64,000 bases of DNA from Flavobacterium fryxellicola (GCF_900143245.1 NZ_FRDK01000005.1:62001-126000), one strand, 5' to 3'; shown: positions 18,479 through 28,433, counted from the first letter of the stretch. Notes: a model not told the origin generated them from the letters alone. Program-made: numbers and translations.

Positions 18479-19350
18479 AAAGATTTAAAACGAATGTATA
18501 AATTCAGGGCTACTCCCAGAGGGATAGCAGTAATAATTAAAATAGGTTTATCAGATTTCAACAACCAAGATAAATTTTTTGCAAATACCGCGGAAGATAC
18601 CAAATGAATGGCGTTTTTAAATCTTTCTTTGAATGTCTTACCATATTTAATCCTGCTGATTCTGGAAAAAGCAAAACCATTTGGATGTTTCCTGTATTGT
18701 TTATACATATTCATCGAAGACCCATCCTCTTGATACTCCACAATACAAAAAACAGCATTCACAGGCTTTAAATCATAATCCTGATCTATCAACAAATAAA
18801 GGTAATCCAGCGGAACGAACCGCTCATTTTCATACAAAGGATAAGAAGGATATTTTTTTACAATAGCAGTTTTATACACTATCTTCTTATCTCCTCGAAC
18901 TTGGTGCACTGAATACAATTCATTTAATTTAACAGCCGATAGGTGTTCCGGAATGATCGTTCCTATTAATTTCCCTTGCTTATTGGCATCTAGACCTACA
19001 ATACCTGCAAAATTATCATCAAGATTTTTGCAGTTTACCAAAATTAGAGCTACGGCATCATCCGGCATAAAATCATCCGAGTCAATACAAACATTAAATT
19101 GGGTTACAATATTTTGATAAGCCGTATTATGACCACCATGCATCCCTTGGTTTTCCTGGTAGATATATTGTATTTGAAGGATCTGCTCTTGTTGCCACGA
19201 AGCTACTAAGCTTTTCGTAGTGTCAGTGGAACCATCATCCACAATAAGCCAAATAAAATCTTGGATCGTTTGTTTGCAAAGACTGGCATATAATTGAGGT
19301 AGCAAATACGCTCTGTTATACGAAGTTGTAAATACAGTTAAACTTTTCAT
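18475..19350 (-). CDS. GT2-family glycosyltransferase
   Basis: 291 residues, GT-A fold. N-terminal nucleotide-binding segment LTVFTTSYNRAYLLPQLYASL, DDGSTD, and metal-binding CIDSDDFMPDDAV near residue 92. A C-terminal weakly hydrophobic helix (PILIITAIPLGVALNLYI) may touch the membrane. Start overlaps the stop of the polymerase gene (TAATG). Its stop overlaps the ancestral start of the broken acetyltransferase gene. Sugar specificity unknown. Confidence 0.88.
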   Translation of the reverse strand: MKSLTVFTTSYNRAYLLPQLYASLCKQTIQDFIWLIVDDGSTDTTKSLVASWQQEQILQIQYIYQENQGMHGGHNTAYQNIVTQFNVCIDSDDFMPDDAVALILVNCKNLDDNFAGIVGLDANKQGKLIGTIIPEHLSAVKLNELYSVHQVRGDKKIVYKTAIVKKYPSYPLYENERFVPLDYLYLLIDQDYDLKPVNAVFCIVEYQEDGSSMNMYKQYRKHPNGFAFSRISRIKYGKTFKERFKNAIHLVSSAVFAKNLSWLLKSDKPILIITAIPLGVALNLYIRFKSL

Positions 19351-20438
19351 TAAGCTAAAATTACATTCATTAAAAAAGAAAATCCAAAATAAGCAACTAA
19401 AACGATACCCAACACCTTATGTTGTTTTTTTATTTGAATTTTTGTTAAAAAGGGATAAACAATAATAATCGCCATAAGAAACCAGGACAAATAGGCAAAA
19501 CGATTCGAAAAATTAGCCCTGATCACTAAAATCCAGAAAGCATTTGTGGTCAAATAAATACTCACTAATCTGTTGTATTTAGCATCGGTAAAGTTTTTTT
19601 TAAATATAAAAAAAGAAGCACCATAAATTGCGGAAGCACTATACAATACAAAATCCCAACGAAAACCGGTACTGGAAAAGGCATCGTCATTAATATTTCC
19701 ATCAGTTAGGTAACTCGCTCTGTCGTCAGACATAAATCCAGCAAATAAACTTTCCCAAAAACCACCCGATACCAATGATAAAGGAATACACAACAACCAA
19801 CCATAAAAGTAGGTCTTGGGATTTTTATAAAAATACGTCAATCCTAAAGCTGTCGCTGGTATAATCAGTGAATTATGAATCCCAATCGCAAGTAGTACTA
19901 AAGCTAATTTGTAATGGAGTTTTTCTTTGGATAATGCATACAAAAAAATTGAGGTGGCAATACCATTTCGAATTCCGTTCGTTCCATAAGCCCAAAAAGA
20001 AAACGAAATTAAAAGTGCTAAAAAAGCATAAAAGGCATATTCTTTAAACCACTTTTCACAGGCGCCCCACAAGGGCAAAACATAAAATAAAATACAAACC
20101 AAAAAAAACAGTTGCACACTCATGATTTTTGAGCAAACCTCTAAAAAAAAATCAAAAACAACATCTTTTCTAAACATGCTAGTCCCACCTGTTTGGTAAC
20201 GTTCAAAGGTATTGGCATAAGTAGCCATATCACCAAAATAAACACCGCTAATAGGACGAAAACCCATATAAAAAATGGTGACAAGCAAAAGAAAAAGACC
20301 TAAGTAACGATTAGTATTTATGCTCTTATTACTGGTTATGTCTGTTGATCGGGAGCGAGTAAACATCAAAAAAACAACTACTAACAAAAAATAGTAATAT
20401 ATCGAGGTATAATAATGAAGTGGTATGAAATCAAACAT
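19350..20438 (-). CDS. wzy: EpsG/Wzy-like polysaccharide polymerase
   Basis: 362 residues, almost entirely membrane-spanning with roughly ten helices. The early segment contains GFRPISGVYFGDMATYANTFERY, the conserved periplasmic-loop pattern of the EpsG family, and FWAYGTNGIRNGIATSIFLYAL follows, where the central Arg-Asn-Gly motif is typical of EpsG. It would join lipid-linked repeat units at the periplasmic face after flipping by Wzx. It is the only polymerase candidate in the locus. Confidence 0.85.
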   Translation of the reverse strand: MFDFIPLHYYTSIYYYFLLVVVFLMFTRSRSTDITSNKSINTNRYLGLFLLLVTIFYMGFRPISGVYFGDMATYANTFERYQTGGTSMFRKDVVFDFFLEVCSKIMSVQLFFLVCILFYVLPLWGACEKWFKEYAFYAFLALLISFSFWAYGTNGIRNGIATSIFLYALSKEKLHYKLALVLLAIGIHNSLIIPATALGLTYFYKNPKTYFYGWLLCIPLSLVSGGFWESLFAGFMSDDRASYLTDGNINDDAFSSTGFRWDFVLYSASAIYGASFFIFKKNFTDAKYNRLVSIYLTTNAFWILVIRANFSNRFAYLSWFLMAIIIVYPFLTKIQIKKQHKVLGIVLVAYFGFSFLMNVILA

Positions 20439-20441
20439 AAT

Positions 20442-21551
20442 TTAAGAATGCAGTAAATTAGACCAATGTTGCATTACGATCGCCGTGGCAAATTTACTAC
20501 TATTTTTTTTAGCGTTTGCACCAAATTTTTTTCGGAGAGTTATATTTTGCACCAAAAATAGTATTTTTTCAGCTAGGTCTTCTACATTTTGATTTTTAGC
20601 TAAAAAACCATCGTCTTCAACACTGATTATATTACGCGGTCCGTTGGGACAATCAAATGAAACTATAGGTAAACCCACAGCTATTGATTCTAGCAGCACC
20701 ATAGGAAAACATTCGGTAACTGAACTTAATACATATATACTGTATTCCTGCAATGTCTGGCTCATATTAGACGAAATTCCTTTAAAATAAATTACTTGAT
20801 CTAAATCATTTTCCTTTATCAGCATCTCTATTTGATTTTGAGTATCAACATAATCTTCTCCATAAATATGTAATTCCCATTCCGGAGCACGTGAATGGAC
20901 AATTTTCCAGGCTTCGACCAGTTTATCAAACCCTTTTACAGGAGAGATTCTCCCCGCAGCCACTACCTGTTTGTTTTCTAATAGTGCTACTTCTTTTGGA
21001 ATACTAATGGGATTTGGAATAACTACAACATTATTGCTTCTATAATATGGAACCTCATCTTTATTTAAAACAACTAAATGATCATATTTTGATTCAATCC
21101 AATCATTGAATCGGTAATTTAGTTTTTTTAGGACAGCCATGTTCTGATCTCTTGTAACCGCATCAAAATAGCGGGAGGAATGAAACTCCTTAATTTTTTT
21201 TGCCTTTTGATAAAAAAAAGGGAAGGCGTAATGATCAAAACCAAAATTACAGACTATGACAACATCGGGTTCCAGCTCCTTTAGTTTTTGATTTAATTTA
21301 TACAAATGACTGGGTACTTTAAGAAGATTGTCTGGAGCAAAATAACTTTTTTGGCGATGATAATTGATTCCCAAATCAACCAATCGTATCTTATCACTTA
21401 AAGAATAGCATGGTTTGTTGCCTCCTTGCTCACAACATAGAATAATAACATCAAAACCCAATTCATCTGCAAAATAATTGGCCTTTGTGGCCATAACTTT
21501 TTCGATTCCTCCATGTCGGTATATTTGATCCGTACTAAATACTATTTTCAT
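20442..21551 (-). CDS. GT4-family glycosyltransferase
   Basis: 369 residues, GT-B fold. N-terminus KIVFSTDQIYRHGGIEKVMATKANYFADEL, donor site YVLSSVTECFPMVLLESIAVGLPIV near residue 270, then FDCPNGPRNII. It resembles the amylovoran/GalNAc-transferase-like GT4 group (GGIEKV...NGPRNII). It is clearly related to the neighbouring enzyme at 21548-22645, with which it shares ATGA overlap, so the pair probably arose by duplication. Sugar specificity unknown. Confidence 0.88.
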   Translation of the reverse strand: MKIVFSTDQIYRHGGIEKVMATKANYFADELGFDVIILCCEQGGNKPCYSLSDKIRLVDLGINYHRQKSYFAPDNLLKVPSHLYKLNQKLKELEPDVVIVCNFGFDHYAFPFFYQKAKKIKEFHSSRYFDAVTRDQNMAVLKKLNYRFNDWIESKYDHLVVLNKDEVPYYRSNNVVVIPNPISIPKEVALLENKQVVAAGRISPVKGFDKLVEAWKIVHSRAPEWELHIYGEDYVDTQNQIEMLIKENDLDQVIYFKGISSNMSQTLQEYSIYVLSSVTECFPMVLLESIAVGLPIVSFDCPNGPRNIISVEDDGFLAKNQNVEDLAEKILFLVQNITLRKKFGANAKKNSSKFATAIVMQHWSNLLHS

Positions 21552-22645
21552 TGCATCAGTTGTTTAAAAAGCATGTCCCATTGCTCCACAATGATTTCTG
21601 GAAGAAATCGCTTTACATTTGATTTTGATTTTGCTCCCATATTAAGACGAAGTTGCTCTTGAGACAGTAATGTTTTAATACCATCAGCTAAAGCTAAGAT
21701 ATCCCCATTAGGAACAACAAGACCATCCTCGTTGTGGGCAATTATATCCGAAGGTCCATAATTACAATCAAAAGATACGCAGGGAACGCCACAAGCCATT
21801 GCCTCAATTAAAACCATACCAAATCCTTCAAAACGAGAAGACATCACATATAAGGAGGCATCTAGATACTTACTTTGTATTTCTTTTTCTGGTGGATAAA
21901 AAAATACACTTTCACTAATTCCTAACGATTTTGACAGTTCTTCTAACTTGAATTCAGGAGCTATTGTGCCGTAAATTTCCAATTGCCAATCAGGATGTTT
22001 ATGATTCACTAACTGCCAAGCAGCGAGTAAACGATCATATCCTTTTTGAAAACCTTGCTTACCCACGGCAATCACTTTTTTATTTTGTAACCTGCTTGAT
22101 TCTTTTGGATAAAAAGATAATGGATTTGGAATCACTATACTATTTGTTAACGATTGCCATTCTAAAGTATTCCCTTTCGTCAACACTACAAATTTTGAAA
22201 AATGGGAAGCCAAATGCTCCATCACTTTCCATTTCATTCGTATTACTAATTTTTTAAAAATAGAAAAAGAATCATTCATTTCTATTTCTTTAGATACATG
22301 TCTTTCATAGATAATAGGTATTTTACTATCAATTATTGTAGGAATAAAAAAACCTTTTAAACCATCGTCACATACCGAAATCACATCGGGTTGTACCTGA
22401 GCAACTATTTTTTTTATGCCTTTTCTGTATGTTCGAGCATACTTCAAAGGATTTCCTTCTGTGACAATGGAAAGCATAGAAATTTTTTGTGAAAAAGTAT
22501 AAAAAGGATGGAGATGGCTGTTGTTTAACGATAGGATGGTTACTTCATAACCGAAGTGTTCCGCTAAATAGGAGGCTTTAACAGACAACACACGCTCCAA
22601 ACCACCTGCACCGTTAATTCCGTTGGTTATGTAGAGTAATTTCAT
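21548..22645 (-). CDS. GT4-family glycosyltransferase, paralogue of its neighbour
   Basis: 365 residues, GT-B fold. N-terminus KLLYITNGINGAGGLERVLSVKASYLAEHFGYEV, donor site YVMSSRFEGFGMVLIEAMACGVPCV, then FDCNYGPSDII. Its start lies inside the end of the acyltransferase gene (32-nt overlap), and its stop overlaps the next start by 4 nt, giving a tightly coupled cassette. Confidence 0.88.
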   Translation of the reverse strand: MKLLYITNGINGAGGLERVLSVKASYLAEHFGYEVTILSLNNSHLHPFYTFSQKISMLSIVTEGNPLKYARTYRKGIKKIVAQVQPDVISVCDDGLKGFFIPTIIDSKIPIIYERHVSKEIEMNDSFSIFKKLVIRMKWKVMEHLASHFSKFVVLTKGNTLEWQSLTNSIVIPNPLSFYPKESSRLQNKKVIAVGKQGFQKGYDRLLAAWQLVNHKHPDWQLEIYGTIAPEFKLEELSKSLGISESVFFYPPEKEIQSKYLDASLYVMSSRFEGFGMVLIEAMACGVPCVSFDCNYGPSDIIAHNEDGLVVPNGDILALADGIKTLLSQEQLRLNMGAKSKSNVKRFLPEIIVEQWDMLFKQLMQ

Positions 22646-23690
22646 TGGGTTTGTTTGTTTTTATAGCGACCAGTTTTAATATTGGATAGTAAATTAAATT
22701 AATTGAGTAAGATGCCATTACACTCCAAAATAACAAGTTTAAAAAAATTAAAATTGGATGTTTAGGGGCATAGATATAAGATTCAAAATAAATCATATAA
22801 AAAAACATATGCACTAACCAAATATTGGTAGCGTGATCACTTAGCCAAAGAAAAAAATCCTCCATATATTTACTCAAGTGTATCTGATTCCATAAAAAGA
22901 TAAAAGGAATTGCAAGAAATGGTGCAATAACTAAATTAGGTATGAAACCATGTAGTACTATCAAAGCACCTATACCCAATGATGCAAACAGAGTTTTATA
23001 TTTTAGTATACCAAACCGATTGCTAAATTGGCTGTGCCACTTTTTTTGTAGCACCATCGCTCCAACGATAAACGGAAACAAGGAAGTGCCAAACAAATAA
23101 AACTGTTTAAAAAGCCAAGCTAAATATGGGTTTGTAAAGAGTTCGTTATTATAAATTCTAAAATAAAAGGACACAAAATAAAAAAGCAAAACGAAAGCTA
23201 AAAATAAATCAGTTTTACAAAACTCTAATACCTTAAAAAGCAGAGGAGCTAATACAGTTAAAAGGATGTATGTAAAGAAAAACCACCATCCACCATTATA
23301 CGAACTTACTAATCCTAAAAAATTCAATACAAACTTAGTAAAGGTACCAGGATATCCTTCTTTGCCTAGTAAGAATCCCAAAAGCACTCCAAATAACAAC
23401 ACTACAATCCAATAGTTGATATACAATTTAAAAAGTCGCATGCTATTAAATTTTACCATGCTATCCTTATTTTTTTGGTAATTAAAATATAATCCATACC
23501 CACTGATAAATAAAAATATAGGCACACAAACATCAGAAAACAAAGATATATAATAGGATAAAGGTTGCTTACCAATGAATAGTATCGGTGTAAATAAACC
23601 TTCATAACCCCTATTAAACATATGTAGACAAAGCATCATTAAAATGGCTACCGACTTGATTATTTTTGATTGCGGAATGCTTATTTCCAT
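22614..23690 (-). CDS. Acyltransferase-3 family membrane protein
   Basis: 358 residues with about ten hydrophobic helices. N-terminal motif KIIKSVAILMMLCLHMF has the conserved His of acyltransferase-3 enzymes, followed by SDVCVPIFLFISGYGLYF and the Arg-containing MRLFKLYINYWIV. These enzymes add acetyl or other acyl groups to sugars, moving the acyl group across the inner membrane. Likely decorates the repeat unit. It is intact, unlike the two broken relatives just upstream. Confidence 0.85.
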   Translation of the reverse strand: MEISIPQSKIIKSVAILMMLCLHMFNRGYEGLFTPILFIGKQPLSYYISLFSDVCVPIFLFISGYGLYFNYQKNKDSMVKFNSMRLFKLYINYWIVVLLFGVLLGFLLGKEGYPGTFTKFVLNFLGLVSSYNGGWWFFFTYILLTVLAPLLFKVLEFCKTDLFLAFVLLFYFVSFYFRIYNNELFTNPYLAWLFKQFYLFGTSLFPFIVGAMVLQKKWHSQFSNRFGILKYKTLFASLGIGALIVLHGFIPNLVIAPFLAIPFIFLWNQIHLSKYMEDFFLWLSDHATNIWLVHMFFYMIYFESYIYAPKHPILIFLNLLFWSVMASYSINLIYYPILKLVAIKTNKPNEITLHNQRN

Positions 23691-24783
23691 TTAGTGGGTC
23701 TTTATAAAAAATAATGCTTTTATTTTTTTACCAAAAGGTACTTCCAAATATTTATAAATATAAATTCCAAATAAATACAGTAAAGAAAGTATTAGTATCC
23801 CAAGCATCCAATTTAAATCATTAAACAAATGAGACAACTTATTTATTGTAGGAACTCCTATATTTTGGTGTAACAAATAAATGGAATAGGATGCTATTCC
23901 AACTTTACTTACAGATTTATTGTCTAACAAATTAATTAAAGTATGGCGATAAATAAACAATAAAAGCAAAGTACAGGGTATAATAATAAAAGACAGTGCA
24001 TATGAATTAAATATAAGTATGGCTTGAAAGATAAATAGTGCCAAAAGGAATAAAACTAATCGTTTATTAGTTTTATCAAAATATAATTGTTCTAAAACCA
24101 TACCAATTAGAAACCAAATTCCATATTCAAAAAAAGTAAAAATCTTAAAAAAAATTGTCATATGTGGTAAAAATGTTCTCCTATGTGAGGAGTCAGAATT
24201 CGCATACCTCTTTTACTTATAAACAAAAAGTGAGATATAACTCCAATTAATACAAGAAACCAAAAGTTTTTAATTAAGCTTTTGGGATATAAAAATATAG
24301 CAACCCTGCAATAATATAAAATGTAATCTCAACCCAAAGAGACTAATATGCGCCATCAATATAGGAAACATTTATCGGTAATATGCTATTCAGTAATATT
24401 AGACTAATAAAGGCATTTGAAATCACTAAATTTAGTACACTTTTGGAGCTCGCAAAAAAATTATTGTTATCAAAGAGACTTATCAATAAAAAAGTTATTG
24501 CAGAGCACATAACCATTCCCGGAATTAACCTTACAAATCTCTTTTTTATAAATTCAGTAAAACTAGTACATTTAGTAAGCGTAAGTGAAATTACAAAACC
24601 CGAAATTATAAAAAACAATTCTACGCTTAGGTAGCCATATTTAAAAATTATTGGCATATTTACATTATCGACGTAATGAGTATCTAAAAACCTAAAATAA
24701 CAATGATAAATTATTACCATTAGCAATGCTGTTACACGCAAACCATATAATATTGAAACCCTAGCTTTAAAGATAAAAAAATA
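23691..24783 (-). pseudogene. Broken acyltransferase-3 gene
   Basis: Two open pieces make one protein. The upstream piece reads KARVSILYGLRVTALLMVIIYH (in frame from about 24768) to SYIDGAY, ending in a TAG at 24343-24345 where relatives have Trp. Directly after it the same frame continues SLWVEITFYIIAGLLYF, the conserved SLWxE motif. A frameshift in the 24266-24288 A/T-rich stretch moves to a frame reading NFWFLVLIGVISHFLFISKRG, and a second near 24147-24165 leads into the 156-residue C-terminal piece (FEYGIWFLIGMVLE to FIKTH). One nonsense codon and at least two frameshifts make it non-functional. It abuts the intact acyltransferase gene. Confidence 0.85.
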
Positions 24784-24884
24784 ATTTATTTTTTTTAATT
24801 GTGTAATTTAGTTAACCAAATGTTTTGTAAGTAATGCACATGTTTTTAAACCTATTTTGAATATTTCCATTCTTGCCTTAAACA

Positions 24885-24945
24885 ACTTCTAATAACCGAA
24901 AATATAGGCACACAAATATCCGAGAACAAAAACAATCATTATGCC
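24885..24945 (-). pseudogene. Short remnant of another acyltransferase-3 gene
   Basis: Minus-strand reading gives LFLFSDICVPIFSVI, matching SLFSDVCVPIFLFISG in the intact acyltransferase at 22614-23690, with close nucleotide similarity (TGTGTGCCTATATTTT shared). Flanking codons are too degraded to extend the match confidently. The rest of 24784-25076 holds nothing I can identify. Confidence 0.5.
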
Positions 24946-25076
24946 AAGCGCTCAACTCTCAAAAAACAGCAAAAGTTCAAAAGCATTATGATAATTTCAT
25001 TTGAACAAATGAATACATAACTTTTCTATGTTAGTGAATGTTTTTAGTTGGTGCCATTTCAGGTAAAATTTTCCCG

Positions 25077-25958
25077 TTACATTTTCACAATTGATTTGAA
25101 AGCAAATTTTATATCATTGATCTGTTTCGATAACCTAAATGCTTTTAAAAAATAACCAAATCCTTTTATCCTATCCTGGTAACTATCAGCAACATAAAAA
25201 ACAAAACCTCTCATTCTCATATCTTTTTCTAAAAAAGAATTCCACTGTTTGGCTGTAAATTGCAATTTATAATTCTGAATGAAATTTTTCATGACATTCA
25301 GTGAATCAACAGATTTTGCAATACTTTTATTAGTAATTCTGTCACCGTTGTGTTCGTACATAATATGCAACGGTTCTTGTATACATTCAAATTTTAAACC
25401 TTCTACTAATGCATGCAACATCATATAACGATCTTGAAATCGCTCAATCGGATAGAAACCTCCCACTTTAAGTAACGAAGTTTTTCTTATACAGAGCATG
25501 GGTGTAAAGAAATTACCGTTAATCACGAAATTTTTAAAATCACCTACAGCAGGAAAATTAGACGTTGCTTTAATTTCCAGATTATTTTCTCCAATTCTTT
25601 TAAACGCAGCCAAACATCCATCCAACTCAGTGTGATTATTTAAAAAATCGACTTGAGTTTGAACCTTGTTGGGTAAAAAAACATCATCATCATCTAAAAA
25701 GAATATGTAATTTCCCTTTGCTTCTTCATAACCTTTGTTACGTGCATAACAACCTCCACAATTTTTTGAATAGGTTATTAGCTTAACTTTAGGGTAGGGT
25801 TTAGCAATTTTTTTTGTTATTTCTTGTTGTGCACCTAAGCCATTATCATCAACTATTATTATTTCAATATCTTGATAGGATTGATTAAAAACGCTTTCTA
25901 TAGCCCTAATTAAAAATTCAGAACGCTTATAGGTAGGTATAATAACGGAGACGTTCAT
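25077..25958 (-). CDS. GT2-family glycosyltransferase
   Basis: 293 residues, GT-A fold. N-terminus VSVIIPTYKRSEFLIRAIESVFNQSYQDIEIIIVDDNG, metal-binding FFLDDDDVFLPNKV near residue 92, and acceptor-region FQDRYMMLHALVEG. Probably cytoplasmic and membrane-associated. It lies 4 bp after the next upstream gene's stop, in the same operon. The gene and its neighbours look more A+T-rich than manC or ugd, which fits separate acquisition. Confidence 0.87.
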   Translation of the reverse strand: MNVSVIIPTYKRSEFLIRAIESVFNQSYQDIEIIIVDDNGLGAQQEITKKIAKPYPKVKLITYSKNCGGCYARNKGYEEAKGNYIFFLDDDDVFLPNKVQTQVDFLNNHTELDGCLAAFKRIGENNLEIKATSNFPAVGDFKNFVINGNFFTPMLCIRKTSLLKVGGFYPIERFQDRYMMLHALVEGLKFECIQEPLHIMYEHNGDRITNKSIAKSVDSLNVMKNFIQNYKLQFTAKQWNSFLEKDMRMRGFVFYVADSYQDRIKGFGYFLKAFRLSKQINDIKFAFKSIVKM

Positions 25959-25962
25959 GATA

Positions 25963-26880
25963 TTAAAATTTTAAATTTAAAAAAGCACCAAATTGGTTTT
26001 TAGATAGATTTCTATTTATAAGAATCTTTTTCTTATCAGTATTTAATAGAGCCCTTAAATATATTTTATTTTTAAGTTTATCAGGATTATTTTTTAATAT
26101 GTCAATTGCTAAATTAAAAAATGTAGCTATCAAAATCTTAAAATAACTAATTCTCAAAATTGGATTCGACAACGTCATCGCTATATCCCGCTCAAAAATT
26201 TGATACAAGTCCGAATAAAAAACATTTTCTACCCTATCAGCTCTGTCGTGATATCCCTCAGCATCTCTTAAAACTCCGATTTTAAAACCATGATATTCTA
26301 ACCTATGTAAATAATTATTATCTTCGCAATAATGAAAAAAAACTGGACTAAATCCTCCTACGACCTCAATACATTTTCTGGATAATAACCATATAGCCGC
26401 ATTTACAAATTTTACTTCAATATGTTTTTCATCAGTATCAATTTTGATATCCAAATTTATATTTCCCAAAGCCTTTTTAAAACCAAAATCTAAATCTGAA
26501 CCCATACCATTCATATGAACAGGAGAAAAAATCCCATAACTAGGATTTATTTTCAAAGCTTCAATAAGCTTCTCTATTGTTTTATCATCTACCCATGCAT
26601 CCTGATTTAAAAGTAATATATAATCCGCACCTTGACTATAGGCTTTTTCAATTCCAATGTTATTTGCCTTTCCAAAACCTAAATTTTCAACTGATTGGAT
26701 AAAGTCAATTTCAGGATAGTTTTTTTTGATTATTTCTTGAGAACCATCTGTCGATCCATTATCAATGACAATAGTTTTACACTCTAGTGTACTATTGCGT
26801 AAACTATTGAAGCATTTATCTATCCATTTTTTTGGATTATAAGTAACAATAATTACATAGACACTTTTATTTAAAGTCAT
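25963..26880 (-). CDS. GT2-family glycosyltransferase (rhamnosyltransferase-like subgroup)
   Basis: 305 residues. N-terminus VYVIIVTYNPKKWIDKCFNSLRNS, IDNGSTDGSQEII, NLGFGKANNIGIEKA, and LLNQDAWVD in place of the classic DxD, then FFHYCEDNNYLHRLEYHGFKIG. These features match the WsaE/RfbF-like GT2 subgroup often described as rhamnosyltransferases. Actual donor is not provable from sequence, and no rfbD for dTDP-rhamnose is present in this window. It overlaps the preceding gene by 14 nt. Confidence 0.85.
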   Translation of the reverse strand: MTLNKSVYVIIVTYNPKKWIDKCFNSLRNSTLECKTIVIDNGSTDGSQEIIKKNYPEIDFIQSVENLGFGKANNIGIEKAYSQGADYILLLNQDAWVDDKTIEKLIEALKINPSYGIFSPVHMNGMGSDLDFGFKKALGNINLDIKIDTDEKHIEVKFVNAAIWLLSRKCIEVVGGFSPVFFHYCEDNNYLHRLEYHGFKIGVLRDAEGYHDRADRVENVFYSDLYQIFERDIAMTLSNPILRISYFKILIATFFNLAIDILKNNPDKLKNKIYLRALLNTDKKKILINRNLSKNQFGAFLNLKF

Positions 26881-28003
26881 AGTTCCCTAAAATATAATTT
26901 TTAACTCTATTTTGATATTTTTGATAACTGTATTCAATTTCTACTATATCTTTTAATACTTGATGATAAGCAGTAAACTCAGATTTATCATTATAAGAAT
27001 CAATATCCCTGACTATTTTTTTAAACAAGTCATCTATTGATTCATAAACTGTTGGAAGATTTTTATAATCCTCCGTGAAGAATTTATCATTGTAAACGGC
27101 AAAAGCGATACCTCCTGACAAAACAGTTTCAATAAAATAGCCATCAAGTCCTTCACCTAACGTAATCATAAATTTCGATTTTGAGACTAATGCTTTATAA
27201 TCATCATAGGTAAGATTTTCAATTACAATTATTTCAAAATCAGGTAAGGCAATCTTTAACATATCTATTAAATCCTGTTTAGTGCAATGATAGATAATAT
27301 TTAATCTTGCTAACTCATCAGGAGAAAAAAGGATTACATTCTCTTTTTCAGCAAAACTCTTAACTTCATAAGGTACTGGATTTAACCAAGCCGATAAATA
27401 ATGTAACGACACATTGTACTTGTTTCTTTTGTCGATTGTCGCATATTTTTTATGAGCTACAGTCATAGTCACATTTTCAGTTACTAACTCTTTTATTTTA
27501 TCAATATATTTATAATCAGGCATCAACATATCGTTTTGATTTAAAATGTTGATGTGTAAAACATCCATATTTAATAGCTTCTTCTTATCTAATGATGACC
27601 ATTCCTTCTCAAAGCTGTCAATGAATTCTTTAAGAAATAATTCAGGGATGTGGATATGCAATTCTTTTACTTCTTGTATTTTTTTTAATACTCTTTTTAA
27701 ATCAAAAACTATCATATTGTTTTTGAATTTACTGAATTTTAAAAAATACTCATTTGAACGATACGTATGTGTAGCGGCAATAACATCGCATTCATGAAGT
27801 CCTTTTAAAGAATTAAATTCATTAAAAATAGAAACTATGGATAGTATCCCTCCATTAATACTATCATCATTAGGTAATAGTAGTAAAATAATTTTCTGTG
27901 AGTATTTAAATCTTGCTAAATGTTTACTTCTTAAATACGCAACTTCCAGATTATTTAATTTTCTTTTTATCTTAGTAATTATTTTTAGTGCAATTTTTAT
28001 CAT
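26867..28003 (-). CDS. Uncharacterised protein, possibly a GT-B glycosyltransferase
   Basis: 378 residues with no signal peptide and no membrane helix. I do not recognise a named family. An early IILLLLPNDDSINGGILSIVSIFNEF resembles the first strand and Gly-rich loop of GT-B enzymes. The C-terminal half has ITLGEGLDGYFIETVLSGGIAFAVYND, which occupies the place of the donor-binding E-x7-E motif. Position inside a run of glycosyltransferases supports a sugar-transfer role, but that is inference. Its upstream 430 bp contains no gene, so it may follow a promoter or be read through from the upstream acyltransferase gene. Confidence 0.7.
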   Translation of the reverse strand: MIKIALKIITKIKRKLNNLEVAYLRSKHLARFKYSQKIILLLLPNDDSINGGILSIVSIFNEFNSLKGLHECDVIAATHTYRSNEYFLKFSKFKNNMIVFDLKRVLKKIQEVKELHIHIPELFLKEFIDSFEKEWSSLDKKKLLNMDVLHINILNQNDMLMPDYKYIDKIKELVTENVTMTVAHKKYATIDKRNKYNVSLHYLSAWLNPVPYEVKSFAEKENVILFSPDELARLNIIYHCTKQDLIDMLKIALPDFEIIVIENLTYDDYKALVSKSKFMITLGEGLDGYFIETVLSGGIAFAVYNDKFFTEDYKNLPTVYESIDDLFKKIVRDIDSYNDKSEFTAYHQVLKDIVEIEYSYQKYQNRVKNYILGNYDFK

Positions 28004-28433
28004 TTCTAATATCTAATCTTTTACTTATTTCTTTCAGTCTTCTTTTATAATTTATTTAAAGAATATAAACTTTTTTTCAAAAGAGAAAATCTTTTTCTAC
28101 TATTTTAATGCATTAGTATGCTAATATTCGTGTTCGTAAATCTTAATCTGTCTTCTACTTATTTAAAAAAAAATCAATTAGGCATCATTTCAATTATTTT
28201 GAGTTTTATTTTCCAAACAAGGAGCTTCGAAATAATATTTGATATTTTTCTTCCAAATAATACATTTTGTTAAGCGAATAATGTTTTAAAAAGTTAACTA
28301 TCCTTCGAAATTGCATTCTTAAATTAAAAAGTCTTTTCTGGACTATTACATTCGATTTTCATGATTATAAGTAATCATTACTACATTTAAGACAGGCTAC
28401 TACGATATAAAATTTTCATTTAAAATACGCTCT
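28004..28433. other. A+T-rich intergenic gap, nothing identified
   Basis: No open frame, no TAnnTTTG core on the minus strand and no clear hairpin. Given the decayed genes nearby, it may be a fully eroded gene, but no homology is visible by eye. Confidence 0.5.
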
